This document shows positions 52,818 to 63,736 of a stretch of DNA of 64,000 nucleotides, piece after piece. The stretch spans positions 248,001-312,000 of the forward strand of contig JAGKQI010000083.1 in assembly GCA_018806915.1 (NCBI GenBank), given 5' to 3'. This DNA comes from Phytophthora colocasiae. Taxonomy: Eukaryota > Oomycota > Peronosporomycetes > Peronosporales > Peronosporaceae. The position numbers and the translations under genes were made by a program. Below the pieces are notes generated by a model that worked only from the letters and a program-made list of their open reading frames with translations, was not told the DNA's origin and made no database searches. How positions within the stretch are numbered: the first letter of the stretch is position 1; the number at the start of each line of letters is the position of its first letter.

Positions 52818-55181
52818 CTAAGCGGTGCGCTGACGCTTGGCATCTTTTTTCTTGCGCATCAGAGCAGTCTGGAAGGCATTCTTACGGCCTTCGTTCGGAA
52901 CGAACTCTTTGCGCTTTTTCACCTTTTTCACCTTGCCAGTGTCCAGTGTTTCATCCCAGTAATCCTGTCGCCCGGCATTGCGGTGTTTCCACTCCTCCTG
53001 CTTCAAGGCGTTCAATACACGGTCGTGTTTGGCAGCCAACGCATTATCAACGGATTCATGTGGCACAGCGTCGCTGCTGCTGGTTGTCTCGGAGGATTCC
53101 ACATCCGTCTCACCAGACCATTTCTCCACCTCTCGACCAAACAGCGCTGCATTCCGCACACCAACGTTCTTAAGATGCCGCGGGTCGAATGGAACCCGTG
53201 TGGTTTTAGCCGGTTGTACTGGAGCAGTAGGAACAGCAATAGGGGTCTCAACCGGTGTCTCAGGGACGGGCAATTCCTTCATAGTTCGGGTCATCACAAG
53301 TCGCGGACATACCTTCCAGGACGCTGGTCCAAACCTGTGCAACCGGCCAACTCGACCTCCGAAACTAGGTGTCAACAAGCGCTTGCGAGTGTTGATTGGT
53401 GTTTTGTTTTGACCAGAAGCGGGCTTGACCTTGAACGTCACCACCGTCTTACTCCGTTTGTTCGACTTGGCAGGGATCACAACGAGAGGTTTGTCATCAC
53501 TGGCATCAGTTTGCGAGGTCACCGTCGTTTTCAAGCTCGCAAGGAATCCGTTCATGCCAAGCTCCTGAGTTTTTGCCAGCACCGTCTTCGGTGTTGCTTC
53601 CTTTTCCTTCTGTTTTGCCGCCTCCACGACCTCTTTAGCCTTCGCTTTCACCTCCTCCTCTTCTTTTGCTTTCGGCTTGGGACGTTCTGATGGAGGCAAC
53701 ACCCGTGAATAGAACAACATGTACGCCTTCTGTTGCAGTACAGTGTCAATACTCACCCATCGCACCGTATCGTCGTTCATTTCGTACCATTGACCGGACG
53801 ATCCCTTCACGAAAGCGTAATAATGACCGCAATCGGTGGAAAACCCAGCGTGGACCAGCACCGCATGCAACTCGTACTTGGTTCGTCCTCGACGACGGTC
53901 CTCGCACTTTTTGTTCATACCCGAGGCAATGTCCAGCGATCGGGGAAACTCGATATGCCGCTTAATCTTGCCGAACATGAGATCGAACCTCTTCAACTGA
54001 ATCATCAGTACATTCGGACACTCAGCAATAGTAAGTCCTTTTTCAGCACGACTGGGTTTGCCGCAACTGGAGCATTTCCACGCGTTGCGTTCATCCAGTT
54101 TTTCAATTGCAGTGAAGTGGCGCAATGCTCCTTTGACACTATTGACACCATTGGAAAGTTCCAGTGACAAATCCAAAAAGTCGTCAAACCTTTCGGAAAC
54201 GTATCCGCACTTAGCACACTTGAGGTAATTCTTTAACTTGCCGCCAAAAATTCGGTGCACGAAAGTCGTGGATGCCGCTGAGTGGCTCTCACTCTTAATA
54301 TGTGCCTTACGCAGACACGACCGCTGCATGGAATCCAGCAGCAGTCTGAAAAACTCGTGCGAATCCTCCTGTCGTCCGATACGGAAACTCTTGGAGATAT
54401 GACGGACGTTCATCACCAATTCCTTTGGTTGCAACACTTTGACGGCGTTGTTGCCGTGCACCGATTGCAACAGTCTCGACATGGCACGTACACTGCAAAA
54501 TCCGTTGCCACCTGCATTGCCATTGTTGCCACTAAATCCATTGTTTTTGCCAAACTTTTTGCCGAATTTGTTGCCACTTGAAGGTAAAGCGCCGTTGTTG
54601 AACGAGGCAAACACCTCCTTGTCCAATAGGAACTGCGCAAAGCAAGGAGTGTAGGTCAGACACTGCAACACCGAGTTGAGGTAGCACGTGTTGCCTAAAT
54701 TGGCAAATCCAGGGCCGATTTTTTTCGAATATTGCCACATGAGCACTCGCTCGACGCATTCCGCACTGGTGATTTCCTTGGCCTCTTTCCTTTTAGACTT
54801 GGGTTCACTCGAGTTGCCGTCCAACCGACCAATCACACGCACGTTCTTGGCTCGCACGAAATCAATTCGACGCTCGTTCACCAAGGCAACAGCCGATTTG
54901 CATTGCGCCTTGAATGGAAGCGCATTCGAAGTGGCGGTTTCGTTCTGGTTGTGTTTAACGGCAATTGGCGTCATTTTCGCGGAGTTATAGGCCGCTGGCG
55001 CTGGTGACACGGTCCTTGAAGGTGCGGCCGCGAGCTCTGCGGCGCGTGGAGCCATGACCAACATTGCGGACGACAGGAAGTGAGCCCGATATGACTGGTT
55101 GGGCTGAAGAGAGCTGGTGGATGAGCGGACGAGTCGGTTTTTAAAATAGGGAAAGGGGAAGAGCGAAATTATTTGGGCCAA
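52818..55181 (-). CDS. ubiquitin-specific protease, USP36/42-like
   Basis: Deubiquitinase of peptidase family C19. 787 residues from the first ATG (55181); in-frame ATGs at 55064 and 55055 (MLVMAPRAAEL) may be the true start. Cys box GPGFANLGNTCYLNS (Cys about 166), QEDSHEFFRLLLDSM, zinc-binding pairs CAKC (about 322) and CSSC (about 370), His box DCGHYYAFVKG (His about 453) and WYEMNDD. A Gly/Asn/Lys-rich insert (residues about 202-228) interrupts the catalytic fold. The C-terminal third is basic and low in complexity, ending KKKDAKRQRTA, in keeping with the nucleolar USP36 group. It lies 143 bp upstream of the IQUB gene start, same strand. Confidence 0.9.
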   Translation of the reverse strand: MAQIISLFPFPYFKNRLVRSSTSSLQPNQSYRAHFLSSAMLVMAPRAAELAAAPSRTVSPAPAAYNSAKMTPIAVKHNQNETATSNALPFKAQCKSAVALVNERRIDFVRAKNVRVIGRLDGNSSEPKSKRKEAKEITSAECVERVLMWQYSKKIGPGFANLGNTCYLNSVLQCLTYTPCFAQFLLDKEVFASFNNGALPSSGNKFGKKFGKNNGFSGNNGNAGGNGFCSVRAMSRLLQSVHGNNAVKVLQPKELVMNVRHISKSFRIGRQEDSHEFFRLLLDSMQRSCLRKAHIKSESHSAASTTFVHRIFGGKLKNYLKCAKCGYVSERFDDFLDLSLELSNGVNSVKGALRHFTAIEKLDERNAWKCSSCGKPSRAEKGLTIAECPNVLMIQLKRFDLMFGKIKRHIEFPRSLDIASGMNKKCEDRRRGRTKYELHAVLVHAGFSTDCGHYYAFVKGSSGQWYEMNDDTVRWVSIDTVLQQKAYMLFYSRVLPPSERPKPKAKEEEEVKAKAKEVVEAAKQKEKEATPKTVLAKTQELGMNGFLASLKTTVTSQTDASDDKPLVVIPAKSNKRSKTVVTFKVKPASGQNKTPINTRKRLLTPSFGGRVGRLHRFGPASWKVCPRLVMTRTMKELPVPETPVETPIAVPTAPVQPAKTTRVPFDPRHLKNVGVRNAALFGREVEKWSGETDVESSETTSSSDAVPHESVDNALAAKHDRVLNALKQEEWKHRNAGRQDYWDETLDTGKVKKVKKRKEFVPNEGRKNAFQTALMRKKKDAKRQRTA

Positions 55182-55552
55182 TCACAAGAGGATAAAATGT
55201 AAAGCTCAGCGGCAACTTTACCAGCGCCATTCAGGATCGGTGTAGGATCATTGTGGCCTCGTTGGCCAACCGCGTCTGCTGGCACCGAACTCAACGGCGA
55301 AGCGTACACGCGCACTCGACCGAGGCGTCCTAGCCGTGTCCAGCTGGCACTATTACTCTTACTCGATGTTTCTGGGACGGACACTTTCGCCGCCAATCGT
55401 TTGAGCTGTAGACGCTGCATCGTCCAAGTGTTGATGCTATCAAAGACGAAGCAGCCAACTCACTTCACTCCGAGATTTTCTCTGGCAAGAGCTGATCCAG
55501 AACGACCTCACTTTCGAAAAAGCTTTCCGAAGACCCCCTCCCCCGTTCGAAG
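55182..55552. promoter_or_regulatory. bidirectional promoter region
   Basis: 371 bp between the divergent USP (-) and SDR (+) start codons. Location makes it the only possible proximal promoter for both. No defined motif is claimed. Confidence 0.5.
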
Positions 55553-56342
55553 ATGACCTCCATTAAGAAGACTGTTCTTATCACAGGCAGCACGCGAGGC
55601 ATCGGTCTTGCATTCGCTGAGCACTACATTAAGGCTGGCTGGAACGTCATTGGCACAGCACGCGCCAACAGCAACACGGAAAAGGTAAAGTTTCATTTAT
55701 TGTATCGTGACAACAAGTCCAGATATTCACTGCATCATTCAGCTAGCAGCACTTGCGCCGTTCAAGATTGTCACCCTGGACACGAGTGACGAGACCAGTG
55801 TTACCGAGGCTGCTCGTCAATTGGAAGGTCAGCCCATTGACTTGCTCATCAACAACGCTGGAGTTGCGGTCCCAGCTGACTTCGCCGCCAGCACGAAGGA
55901 CGGACTCGTGCGTCAGTTCGAAGTGAATGCGATCGGTCCATTCCTCACGACGCGCTCTCTGCTCCCCAACCTGCAACTCGCTGCAAAGCACCACGGCACC
56001 GCGTCTGTGGTTCAACTGTCGTCCATTGTTGGCAGCATCGGTTCTCTCACGCCAGAGTCTGCGACCTTGTTCAAGAACGCTCTCTACGGCTACGGCGCGT
56101 CCAAGTCCGCTCTCAATATGATCACTCGGGCTCTCGCTTTAGAGCTGAAAGAGAAAAACATTGTGGTCGTGGCGGTGCACCCTGGATACGTTGACACGGA
56201 CATGACCGGGGGACATGGCCCAGTGAAGCCAGTGGATAGCGTGGCTTCTATTACGGGGTTTGTTGACGAGCTCAAGCTCGAGAACACCGGGAAGTTCTTC
56301 AATCTGGACCCGCAAATCTCCGTGGCGGAGCTGCCATGGTAA
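55553..56342 (+). CDS. short-chain dehydrogenase/reductase (C-factor/sniffer-like)
   Basis: NAD(P)-dependent oxidoreductase of the classical SDR family, 243 residues. Exons 55553-55684 and 55743-56342 with a 58-bp intron (GTAAAG...CAG). Cofactor motif TGSTRGIG at 11-18; NNAG at 81-84; catalytic QLSS near 135-138 and YGASK at 161-165; HPGYVDTDM after strand 6, typical of the CsgA/sniffer-like branch. Substrate unknown. Apparently intact. Confidence 0.92.
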
Positions 56343-56411
56343 AGGAGAAGCTGCCTCAAGAAGATATCGTATACTCTTTAGCATCAACTTCAACATGAGG
56401 CATACAAAAAT

Positions 56412-56990
56412 CTAATAAAATTGTTTACATGAGGACACTGTACAGTAGATACAACTGACACTCATCGAACTCAGTTCTGCGTAACACTCTGATCTTTTGA
56501 GGGGACCGATGGCACTGAGGTGGCCAGACCCTGGTCGGTTGTGGTAGTTTGACCGTTGCTCGTCTTCGAAATCGAGTTCGTGCCTCCAGTTGTGGTCAGT
56601 CACGGACGCGTCCACGCCTGTGGACTGGAACGGTGTCGAGGGAACGGCACCAGATTTTTCATCCGTTGTTGCCCCAGTCGACGCGGGTCCAAACTTGCTG
56701 TCGACGTTGGCACTGATAGATTGGCCATTGCTCGTCTCTGCGTCTTCCGTTAGAATCTGTTACGCAGGAAGTCACAGAAGCTCCACCTCCTGAAAGGACT
56801 GCTGCTCCAGTCGACACACCGCCACCCCCCCCCTCCCCCCCGTCTTGCCCGTGTGGATCCCCGTCGTAGCACCATTGCTGGATACTCATGCATTGACTTC
56901 GCCACCGACATTAGCGGCACCGTCCACACCAGTGCCGGCGTTTAGCGTCGTCCGTACCAGTGACATGATGTCTCAACTGCACTGACAACG
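56412..56990 (-). pseudogene. possible relic of a glycine-rich gene cut by piggyBac
   Basis: The minus-strand segment near 56890-56960 reads NAGTGVDGAANVGGEVNA, close in style to the glycine-rich protein at 5847-6404 ([13 protein letters not shown]). Gly-rich coding-like sequence with GGGEG and GGGAS stretches continues to about 56700 in other frames, including a C-run of 17 of 18 bases at 56824-56841. No signal peptide remains: the upstream side is replaced by the piggyBac element at 56996. Speculative. Confidence 0.35.
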
Positions 56991-56995
56991 CTTAA

Positions 56996-59900
56996 CCCCT
57001 TGAACCCGAAGCGTTTCCATTCCCCCCATCGCCCCAGTTAACATGTATCTGTGCGGTTAGGTGTGTCATACTGAAAGCAAGTTATTACGGTATCGTGTAT
57101 GAATGTGAATGTTGGAAGGACGCAAAGTAAACCTAACCGCTCGAAACTGCCTCTCACACAAACTTGTACATACATGATATTGATTCTTCAAAATGATTCT
57201 ATATCGTGTATCGTGTAGATAACAAGTAATGGACAGTACAACTGCAAGCAAGATACTTTGAAGATAGAAAAGCGCCGGCTCAAAGACAAAAGAAGGTATA
57301 CTGAATTCAGTAGATTCTTACAGACGCAATATTCGCCTACACTTGCGTCTCAGACGGCCGTGGACGTTTTGCCTGCGGTGAGGCGTCATCCGTTGACGTT
57401 GACTTCAACTCAGCTTCTCCTTCACTCAATTCCTCGCGCAGGGTCACCGCTGCTGGAACGCGTGCGCGAATGTGTCTCTTGCGAGCTTTCTTCGGTAGAA
57501 TGGTGCCATTACGCCAAGCCTTATGCCAAATTTCAAAGCAGGACATAAGAGCACCATTGTGGCGGTGGCGAACCTTGTCACACAGGAACACGCGCCATGC
57601 TTTGGGCTTCTTCGATGACGTCGGCAATTTGCAGTCACTGCAATAGATGGAGAGTCCCCTGCCCGAAGCACTATCAGTGCCTTTCAATAGCGAACAGACC
57701 TTACATGCACGTGTACGCCTCTGCGCCCGCTCTGATTGTTGCCTGGCCTCCACTCATCGTTGAGAACGACCGTATGTCCGCGATACACAGGCGCAGTTCG
57801 GGCTTTCGACGGCGTTGCTGTTGCTTCATCACTCTGGCGAAGACCATCCCAGTCATCCTCCTGAAGCTGGCATAACTCAAATGAAGCTGCTTCCAGGAAC
57901 TTTTACGTCGGGGAAAGCTTCGGCGCTCGGCCATCTGCAGCTCGGCGTGCGTTGAAGATGATGTAGGCATTGATCACTGCAGGTCAATGAGCCCCAGGAA
58001 TACTCTCTTGTAATATTTCTTGTACTTTATTGCGAGTTGGAGTAGATACCTGTTGAAACGTGTACATAAGATTAGTATTTGTCCAAACATGTATATACAC
58101 ATTTTCACTTACCGTTGTAGACGTCGCTGATCATGTACGTCTACCGCCCGCCATACAAGTCTGATAATCTTTCAGTACTCGTGGACAAGACCACTTCAGC
58201 TTGTTCACCAGTTAGTTTGTTCCGGCGAACAACACGATCGAGCTCGACGCTCCCACCGGATGCGAGCAGATAAACAGCACGGTTGTCCCACCAACGTGCT
58301 GGCGCGTAGCCCCTGGATGTGTGCGTGATCAGCAACTTCAAAAGGTGCCTCGTTCAATTGTCACTGGACGATGTTTGGAGGTTTCCGCTTGCTCCACCCT
58401 CTGCTCCCCTCCACTAGCGAAACAGGCAGGCCTAGTCGATTCGTTTGCACGGTGCCCACGGTATAAAACCCCATAGTCAGCATTTGCATTGCCAGAGGTA
58501 CTGACGTATGGTATCGATCAGTGACAATTAGACGCATAGCATCCTGCCAGGACCATTCAGCCCAAACACTTCCACATAAATTGCGGATGACCGCTGCAGG
58601 GCCAGATCTGTAGTCATTCAACGCTCCCATTCAAACCACCGTGCTCTTGTTTACGCAGTAGAGTTCGAACCTGTGTATACAAGTTTGCAACAAACGTTAG
58701 CTTGTCTGGTCCAAGATAAGATAACTTAGGCGCCAAAAAACTAGTGCTCCAGTGGAGCACTACATACATACCGGATACAATGGGCGGTTGAAGAACAGCA
58801 CAACATGAAGAGCTTCGTCCACCACTTGTGGGTTTATCCTTCATGTACACCCTCATGCGATTGAAGCTTGACCGTGACGGCAGCATCGCCTCATCGAAGG
58901 CCATAGTAGGGTGGGGTATATCCGTGCTTGAATCTTCGCGTCAATGCATTGATAATGGGCCTTATTTTCCCGCCTTGTCTTAGCTCGCGTTCACGTCCCC
59001 ATTGCTACTGAAGTAGATTTCGCGAAAGATGCATGAATCGATCGCGCACCATATACTGACCGAAACAACCTCTGGGAATTGCTCCCTCATCAGTTGTTTT
59101 CCAATGGTTTTGTAACTTCTCCTTGTTCGGCACGATACAACGCGCAATCAAGCAGACCAACGAAGACACAGAGCTCGCGTGGTGTAATCGGATCCGTTCG
59201 CTCGAGGTTAGTCACTTATTTGGTCTCTCGTCTTTGGTTGAAACTCTGGATGTTTTGCTTTACGACGGACTTGTTTCATACACTGACCTGCAATTCTCTC
59301 ATCCATTTTCTGCGAAGTAGGCATTGCTAGCGGCGGCGATATCTTCCCAAAGTGTAGGCTGGACAAAATAAAAGAAAGCTCCGGAGGTGTGGCGGCAGCT
59401 TTCAGTGCTTGTGGCGTTGGTCCGAATTCACCGTTGTATAGCCTAGGATAGTCCGCTAGCATCGATTGAGCGGGCGAGGCTCGTATGGTTCCATTAGACA
59501 GTTGTACAGAGTCTGCTTGGTCAATGGCCTCCATCCGGTCTTAGCCATGCCTTTCAATAGTTCGCTGGACACATTACCACTAGCCACGGCCTTAGCCACC
59601 GGCAGATCTCAGGAGCGCAGGGATCAAACGACATCTCAGGCTGTGTAGGACCATCGTCATCTAAGCTCAAACAAGAACTCGCCATCCCTGTCACCTCATC
59701 AGAATTCCACCCTGTTCCTCGTCATTATCTCCGTCTGAGTCTAGGGATACATATGTAGCACGAGTGAAAGGCACTGCATGAGCACGGGAAGATCCTAAAG
59801 AAAACCATCGGTATATACGTTAGCGTAAATGTGGTAACTTGCATGTACAGCTTTGACCAACCTGCTCCGTTGGGGTGATGTATCTTCCTTAGTTTCTTCG

Positions 59901-61034
59901 GCCAGTGTTGAAGTCTCGTCACAATCCGGATTGTGTACTGGCGAGCGATCTTCAGATAGGTTATCAGCTTCCACAAATTCTTGGCTCAAATTGCGCTGTA
60001 TCTCAGAATCACCTGGATAACGAACGTAAATACACGTTAAAGAACAGTCTTATGTTGTATGTACAGGTTCGTACGGATGGTGATACTCTCGCTGTCGAAG
60101 CCGCTGTTTTCGTCGGTGTAGGAAGTGCCATGAGATTCACGGCGACGGGCATCTTCCTGCGTGTTTGTCACCTCCGGTGTTGATAACGCCTGGACTAGAT
60201 TGTTGGATAGAACATCTATGATACATACAACATACACGATTACCGAGTAAATAAACGTGTATATACATCTCGTTGATCATACCTGGTTGAATCCACAACG
60301 TCTTCGCGGAGATGTGACGGGAGCGTCGGTTTTGGTGCTTTGTCGCCCTTGGTTACTGCTGAACAGCCATACACAGTTAGACTTAGCGTAAATCATGTGA
60401 ATGCAAATACCAGCCCATTACCTTGACGCCGCCCAGCACTAGCCGGTCCCTCAACCCCTTGCAGTCTTCGCCCGAACCTCCGCTACACATACCCACACAA
60501 CAAGTACGTGATTAGACTGGAATTTAGTTACTGGGAACACGCACGTCCTACCGAGATCAGTCTTGTCGAGAAACCGCATAAGCTCCTCCTCCCCAATAAA
60601 AAGTCTACCCGCGCTTGTCTTTCTTAGTCTTCCCAGGTTTTAGGTACGCGAAGTCGACCGAAAGGCCAGTAGGCTTCTTGCTGTGCCGCAGCCTTCTTCA
60701 GTTCTCTCCACCGCGCGCTTGGAAAGCCATTTGTCGCTGCTAGACGGAGATGTTAGCCTTCGACGTCTAATCTGAAACTGAACGCAAAATAAGTGGTGAC
60801 CAGTTACTTCATTGTCGTATAGCATATGCAGTGTGGGAGTTTGATTTGATGTGCACTTTCTCATGGAATCATGGTCTTTCTAGTGTTCATTTCAAGGATT
60901 CATTACCTACCCCTCGGTTACTTGAAAATTGTATAGATACATACAAAAATCAAGAATAGTGATTCTTATCGTGGACCGTACACGTTAAGAAAATAATGGT
61001 AACGTGTACGGTCCAGGTTCTCGGGTTTAAGGGG
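56996..61034 (-). mobile_element. piggyBac element, 4.04 kb, TTAA-flanked
   Basis: Ends CCCCTTGAACCCGA (left) and, on the complement of the right, CCCCTTAAACCCGA: 13 of 14 match. TTAA lies at both borders (56992-56995 and 61035-61038). It contains a piggyBac transposase on the minus strand, now broken. The ends are related to those of the shorter element at 3513-5621. Confidence 0.88.
57337..59534 (-). pseudogene. piggyBac transposase (DDE_Tnp_1_7), decayed
   Basis: Read right to left: N-terminal part 59534-59208 (YPRLYNGEFGPTPQALKA, PPLAMPTSQKMDERI); a broken middle; FDEAMLPSRSSFNRMRVYMK near 58900-58840 with the conserved DE; after a likely intron, MRLIVTDRYHTSVPLAMQML with GFYTVGTVQTNRLGLP near 58560-58440; AVYLLASGGS and VVRRNKLTGE near 58260; and a Cys-rich C-terminal zinc finger ACKVCSLLKGTD, YCSDCKLP, FLCDKVRHRHNG, SCFEIWHKAW at 57700-57500. 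Some gaps begin GTATG and end CAG and may be real introns, but stops within exons indicate a dead gene. Further frames up to 60864 may be upstream exons. Confidence 0.8.
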
Positions 61035-61038
61035 TTAA

Positions 61039-62244
61039 AGCGACTGACACTTGCAGGATAGCATCGTGGACTGTTGCTGGGGCTTTGAGAGAATTGAAAA
61101 GTGATGATTGTTGACAGGCTTGGAGTCGAGGCCGTGCTCGATGCAGAGCGTTCTCCAAGACCATTACACCATGACTTGATTCGGCACACATCTCCGCAGG
61201 ATCCTAGACAAGGACCAATATACAGTAGCTGGTTGCATCTACTGTCACTGTACCAGAGCGCTGATAGCTTCCAAGTAGGATCAGATATCGAGTTTTTTTA
61301 ACTCCCAAAACGTACACTAAAACATCACTGCTTATTCATGTTCGCCAATTCTTTCTAGTATTGCCAGACATTCAGCTACAGTAAGCTACCAAGAATTTCA
61401 TAAGCATGGGAGACGCAACAATGACGTCAAAAACGGGCAAAAGCAACCGCGTGTTTCAAGCGGGTAATGTGCTGTATCTAGTTTGATCTGATGACGGGGA
61501 CCAGTTGAGATCAGCTCTTTGCTCTAGAAGCGGTGCTATCTCTCCGTGTATTGGTGTGATGAGCTGGTATAGTAAGGTAATAAGAGTTGCTGCTGGTTTT
61601 ATTTTTGTGCGTTCACAAGTGACCGTCTCACGTTTTGTTAACTTTTAACTTGACCTTTGTATGATCCAAGTTGAAGTGGCTGCATAAGGTCTCAGTAACT
61701 CTTATCGGTTTACCGCAGCACGGAGCTCTGCTTACGTTACCCTGGTGTCTTTGGCTGTGTCTTGGGCAGGATGGATCCCCGTTTGTGCTGGCATTTTGTT
61801 GACTTAGGAGCAGTCATGACGATCGCTTCCACGGGTAGTTGGTTTAATCATGGATTATTAATCGGCTTGTAGCAGCCTAGTCATTCGGATTACACTCATA
61901 CGTTTTGTATTGGTACTAGGATTTGACAGCTGGACTCCCTGAAACTGTAAGAAGTCACATCCATGGTATTCCTAACAACCTAAGACACTACATCGAGAAC
62001 CCAGTTCTCAGACAAAGTCTTCTTGTCCAAGGTGCACGAAGTAGTAATAAGCAGGTATTATCTCATCTTCTTCAAAGTACTACATTCCATATATTTATAA
62101 AACACAGTCAATGGACTAAACTATAGTATACAAAAGTCAATGTCTTGTTAAAGGGCCCTCAAACGCCCTTTTAGAGACAGATCGCAAGATCATCCATACC
62201 TCAAATCTCGCAAGATGCACGAGGATACCTCCGCCATCAACGTC
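61039..62244. other. intergenic, nothing recognised
   Basis: 1.2 kb of AT-balanced sequence without a protein-like frame, RNA or repeat that I can support. Confidence 0.4.
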
Positions 62245-62247
62245 TAA

Positions 62248-62693
62248 GGCCCTGGTTTCTCCATCGGTGTCTGGGTCTGGAAATAAGCGACTTGATAAAT
62301 CCTAGCCACCGACAGCAGTTCACTGGGACTAAAAGATGCACTGCTGATTTGCATATCCTTTCAAAGTCGTTTTACATTTATAGTTAGTCGCTTTGGGCCA
62401 ATCAGTTGGAAATTTTGCCGGTGTCCTCATGCAACCGGGCTTCATGGAGATTCTCTTGGCGCCTGTGGACGACACAGCCCTCATACCGGAGCCAGAACAA
62501 ACCGTCAAGAGTAGAACAAGGGCCACAGCGTTTTCTTCCATGACAATCAGACGTTGCCAGCCTCTCTGAGTTTATGTCTATCTGGGAATATAATCTTTGA
62601 TTTAATAAATGGCTCGTCGGGGAATAAAATGCTAGCCAATCAGCGTCGCCTCAATAATTCCCAGACCCATACACCGATGGAGAAACCAGGGCC
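62248..62693. mobile_element. Tourist-like (Harbinger) MITE
   Basis: 446 bp with inverted ends GGCCCTGGTTTCTCCATCGG then TGTCTGGGTCTGG (left; right end differs by one base over about 33) and weaker similarity further in. TAA on both sides (62245-62247 and 62694-62696) fits the 3-bp TWA duplication of PIF/Harbinger elements. The ends differ from those of the Harbinger-like element at 16715-29767, so another family would mobilise it. Confidence 0.8.
62329..62541 (-). CDS. small frame with signal-peptide-like start, inside the MITE
   Basis: 70 residues beginning MEENAVALVLLLTVCSGSG, which looks like a signal peptide, then a basic tail with Cys in KPGC, YKC and QQC. It lies wholly inside the MITE, so a chance frame is quite possible. 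I do not recognise the protein and assign no function. Confidence 0.25.
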   Translation of the reverse strand: MEENAVALVLLLTVCSGSGMRAVSSTGAKRISMKPGCMRTPAKFPTDWPKATNYKCKTTLKGYANQQCIF

Positions 62694-63069
62694 TAAGGGC
62701 ACATCATGCGTTGGCGATCTGATGTCCTGGAATCAAATTTGTTTTTGGAAGGATACTCTGATTGGATAAAAAAGATGTTGGTGGGGGTAACAAATCACAA
62801 ATTACGTCAAACATGACCGGGTGAAGGCCTCTTTTTTTGAACGCCATGCTTGGCATGATGATGCTTGGATGTTGTCTAGCATGACCACTGGCGCCACGCT
62901 TGCAACGACTACGTCCACACACACTTTCCGCTTGCTAATGGCAGTCCTGTATTGTTTTACCATTCCCTACGTGTTCGCAATTAGCTTATTGTAAAAACAG
63001 CTAGCAAACATTCTTCATTTGCTGAACTACCGGAGTTTGTTCTCTTCACCTCAGTCTACATTGTGCGCC

Positions 63070-63736
63070 ATGGGGCGCAAACGCAAGAAGTCCAACTACC
63101 CAGACCACTGGGATATCGTCGAGGAGACCGAGGATCCAGATCTCCTTCCTCCTTCGTACGAGACTGTCGGCGAGACAGAAGACTCCGAGTGCGAGGAGGA
63201 AAAGAAGATGGAAGACTAGGAGGCCGATGTCGTCCCAGTAGAGCCCTCTCCGTTCCAGACTCCATCTCAAGAACTCTCGCCGACATATCAACTGAAACAG
63301 AGCACGAATAAGAACCACTCCAGCGTGACTGCAAGCTGTCTCGCGTCTGTCGACTGCCGGGTCTAGTGGAGGAAATCAAGAGAGTTTGTGTGGTCATGAA
63401 GCAAGTGCAGTTGGGTTGGCTCCTCGCCAACCTTCACATCCTGTGTTGTCTGAAGGAGGAGGATGATATGCCCGGCTTGGAGCAGATGCTCTTCTACCGA
63501 CGCTGCGCTGCGACGCTGAAGAACATCGAGCTGCGAGATCGACCGAAGACCGAGACGAAAGTACACTGCATTTCACAAGAACTGCCAGCGGTACTGGGCA
63601 GGGCGTAAACAGGTGACATCGTATCAAGCAGAGTTCACGGGCAATGGTAGTCGCATGATCAACGAGCTGGTGAAGCTCATGTCGATCAACTCCCTCAATA
63701 TGGTCGCTCTGCACTTCAGGCGACGACTGCACCTGT
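63070..63736 (+). pseudogene. fragments of an unrecognised, probably element-derived protein
   Basis: A frame from ATG 63070 encodes MGRKRKKSNYPDHWDIVEET and an acidic stretch to a stop at 63219. A second frame gives VVMKQVQLGWLLANLHILCC and FYRRCAATLKNIELRDRPKT (about 63395-63560). A third carries AFHKNCQRYWAGRKQVTSYQ and SRMINELVKLMSINSLNMVA to a TAA at 63734-63738. They look like parts of one protein separated by shifts. Location next to an LTR-like sequence suggests a mobile element; no domain is recognised. Confidence 0.4.
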
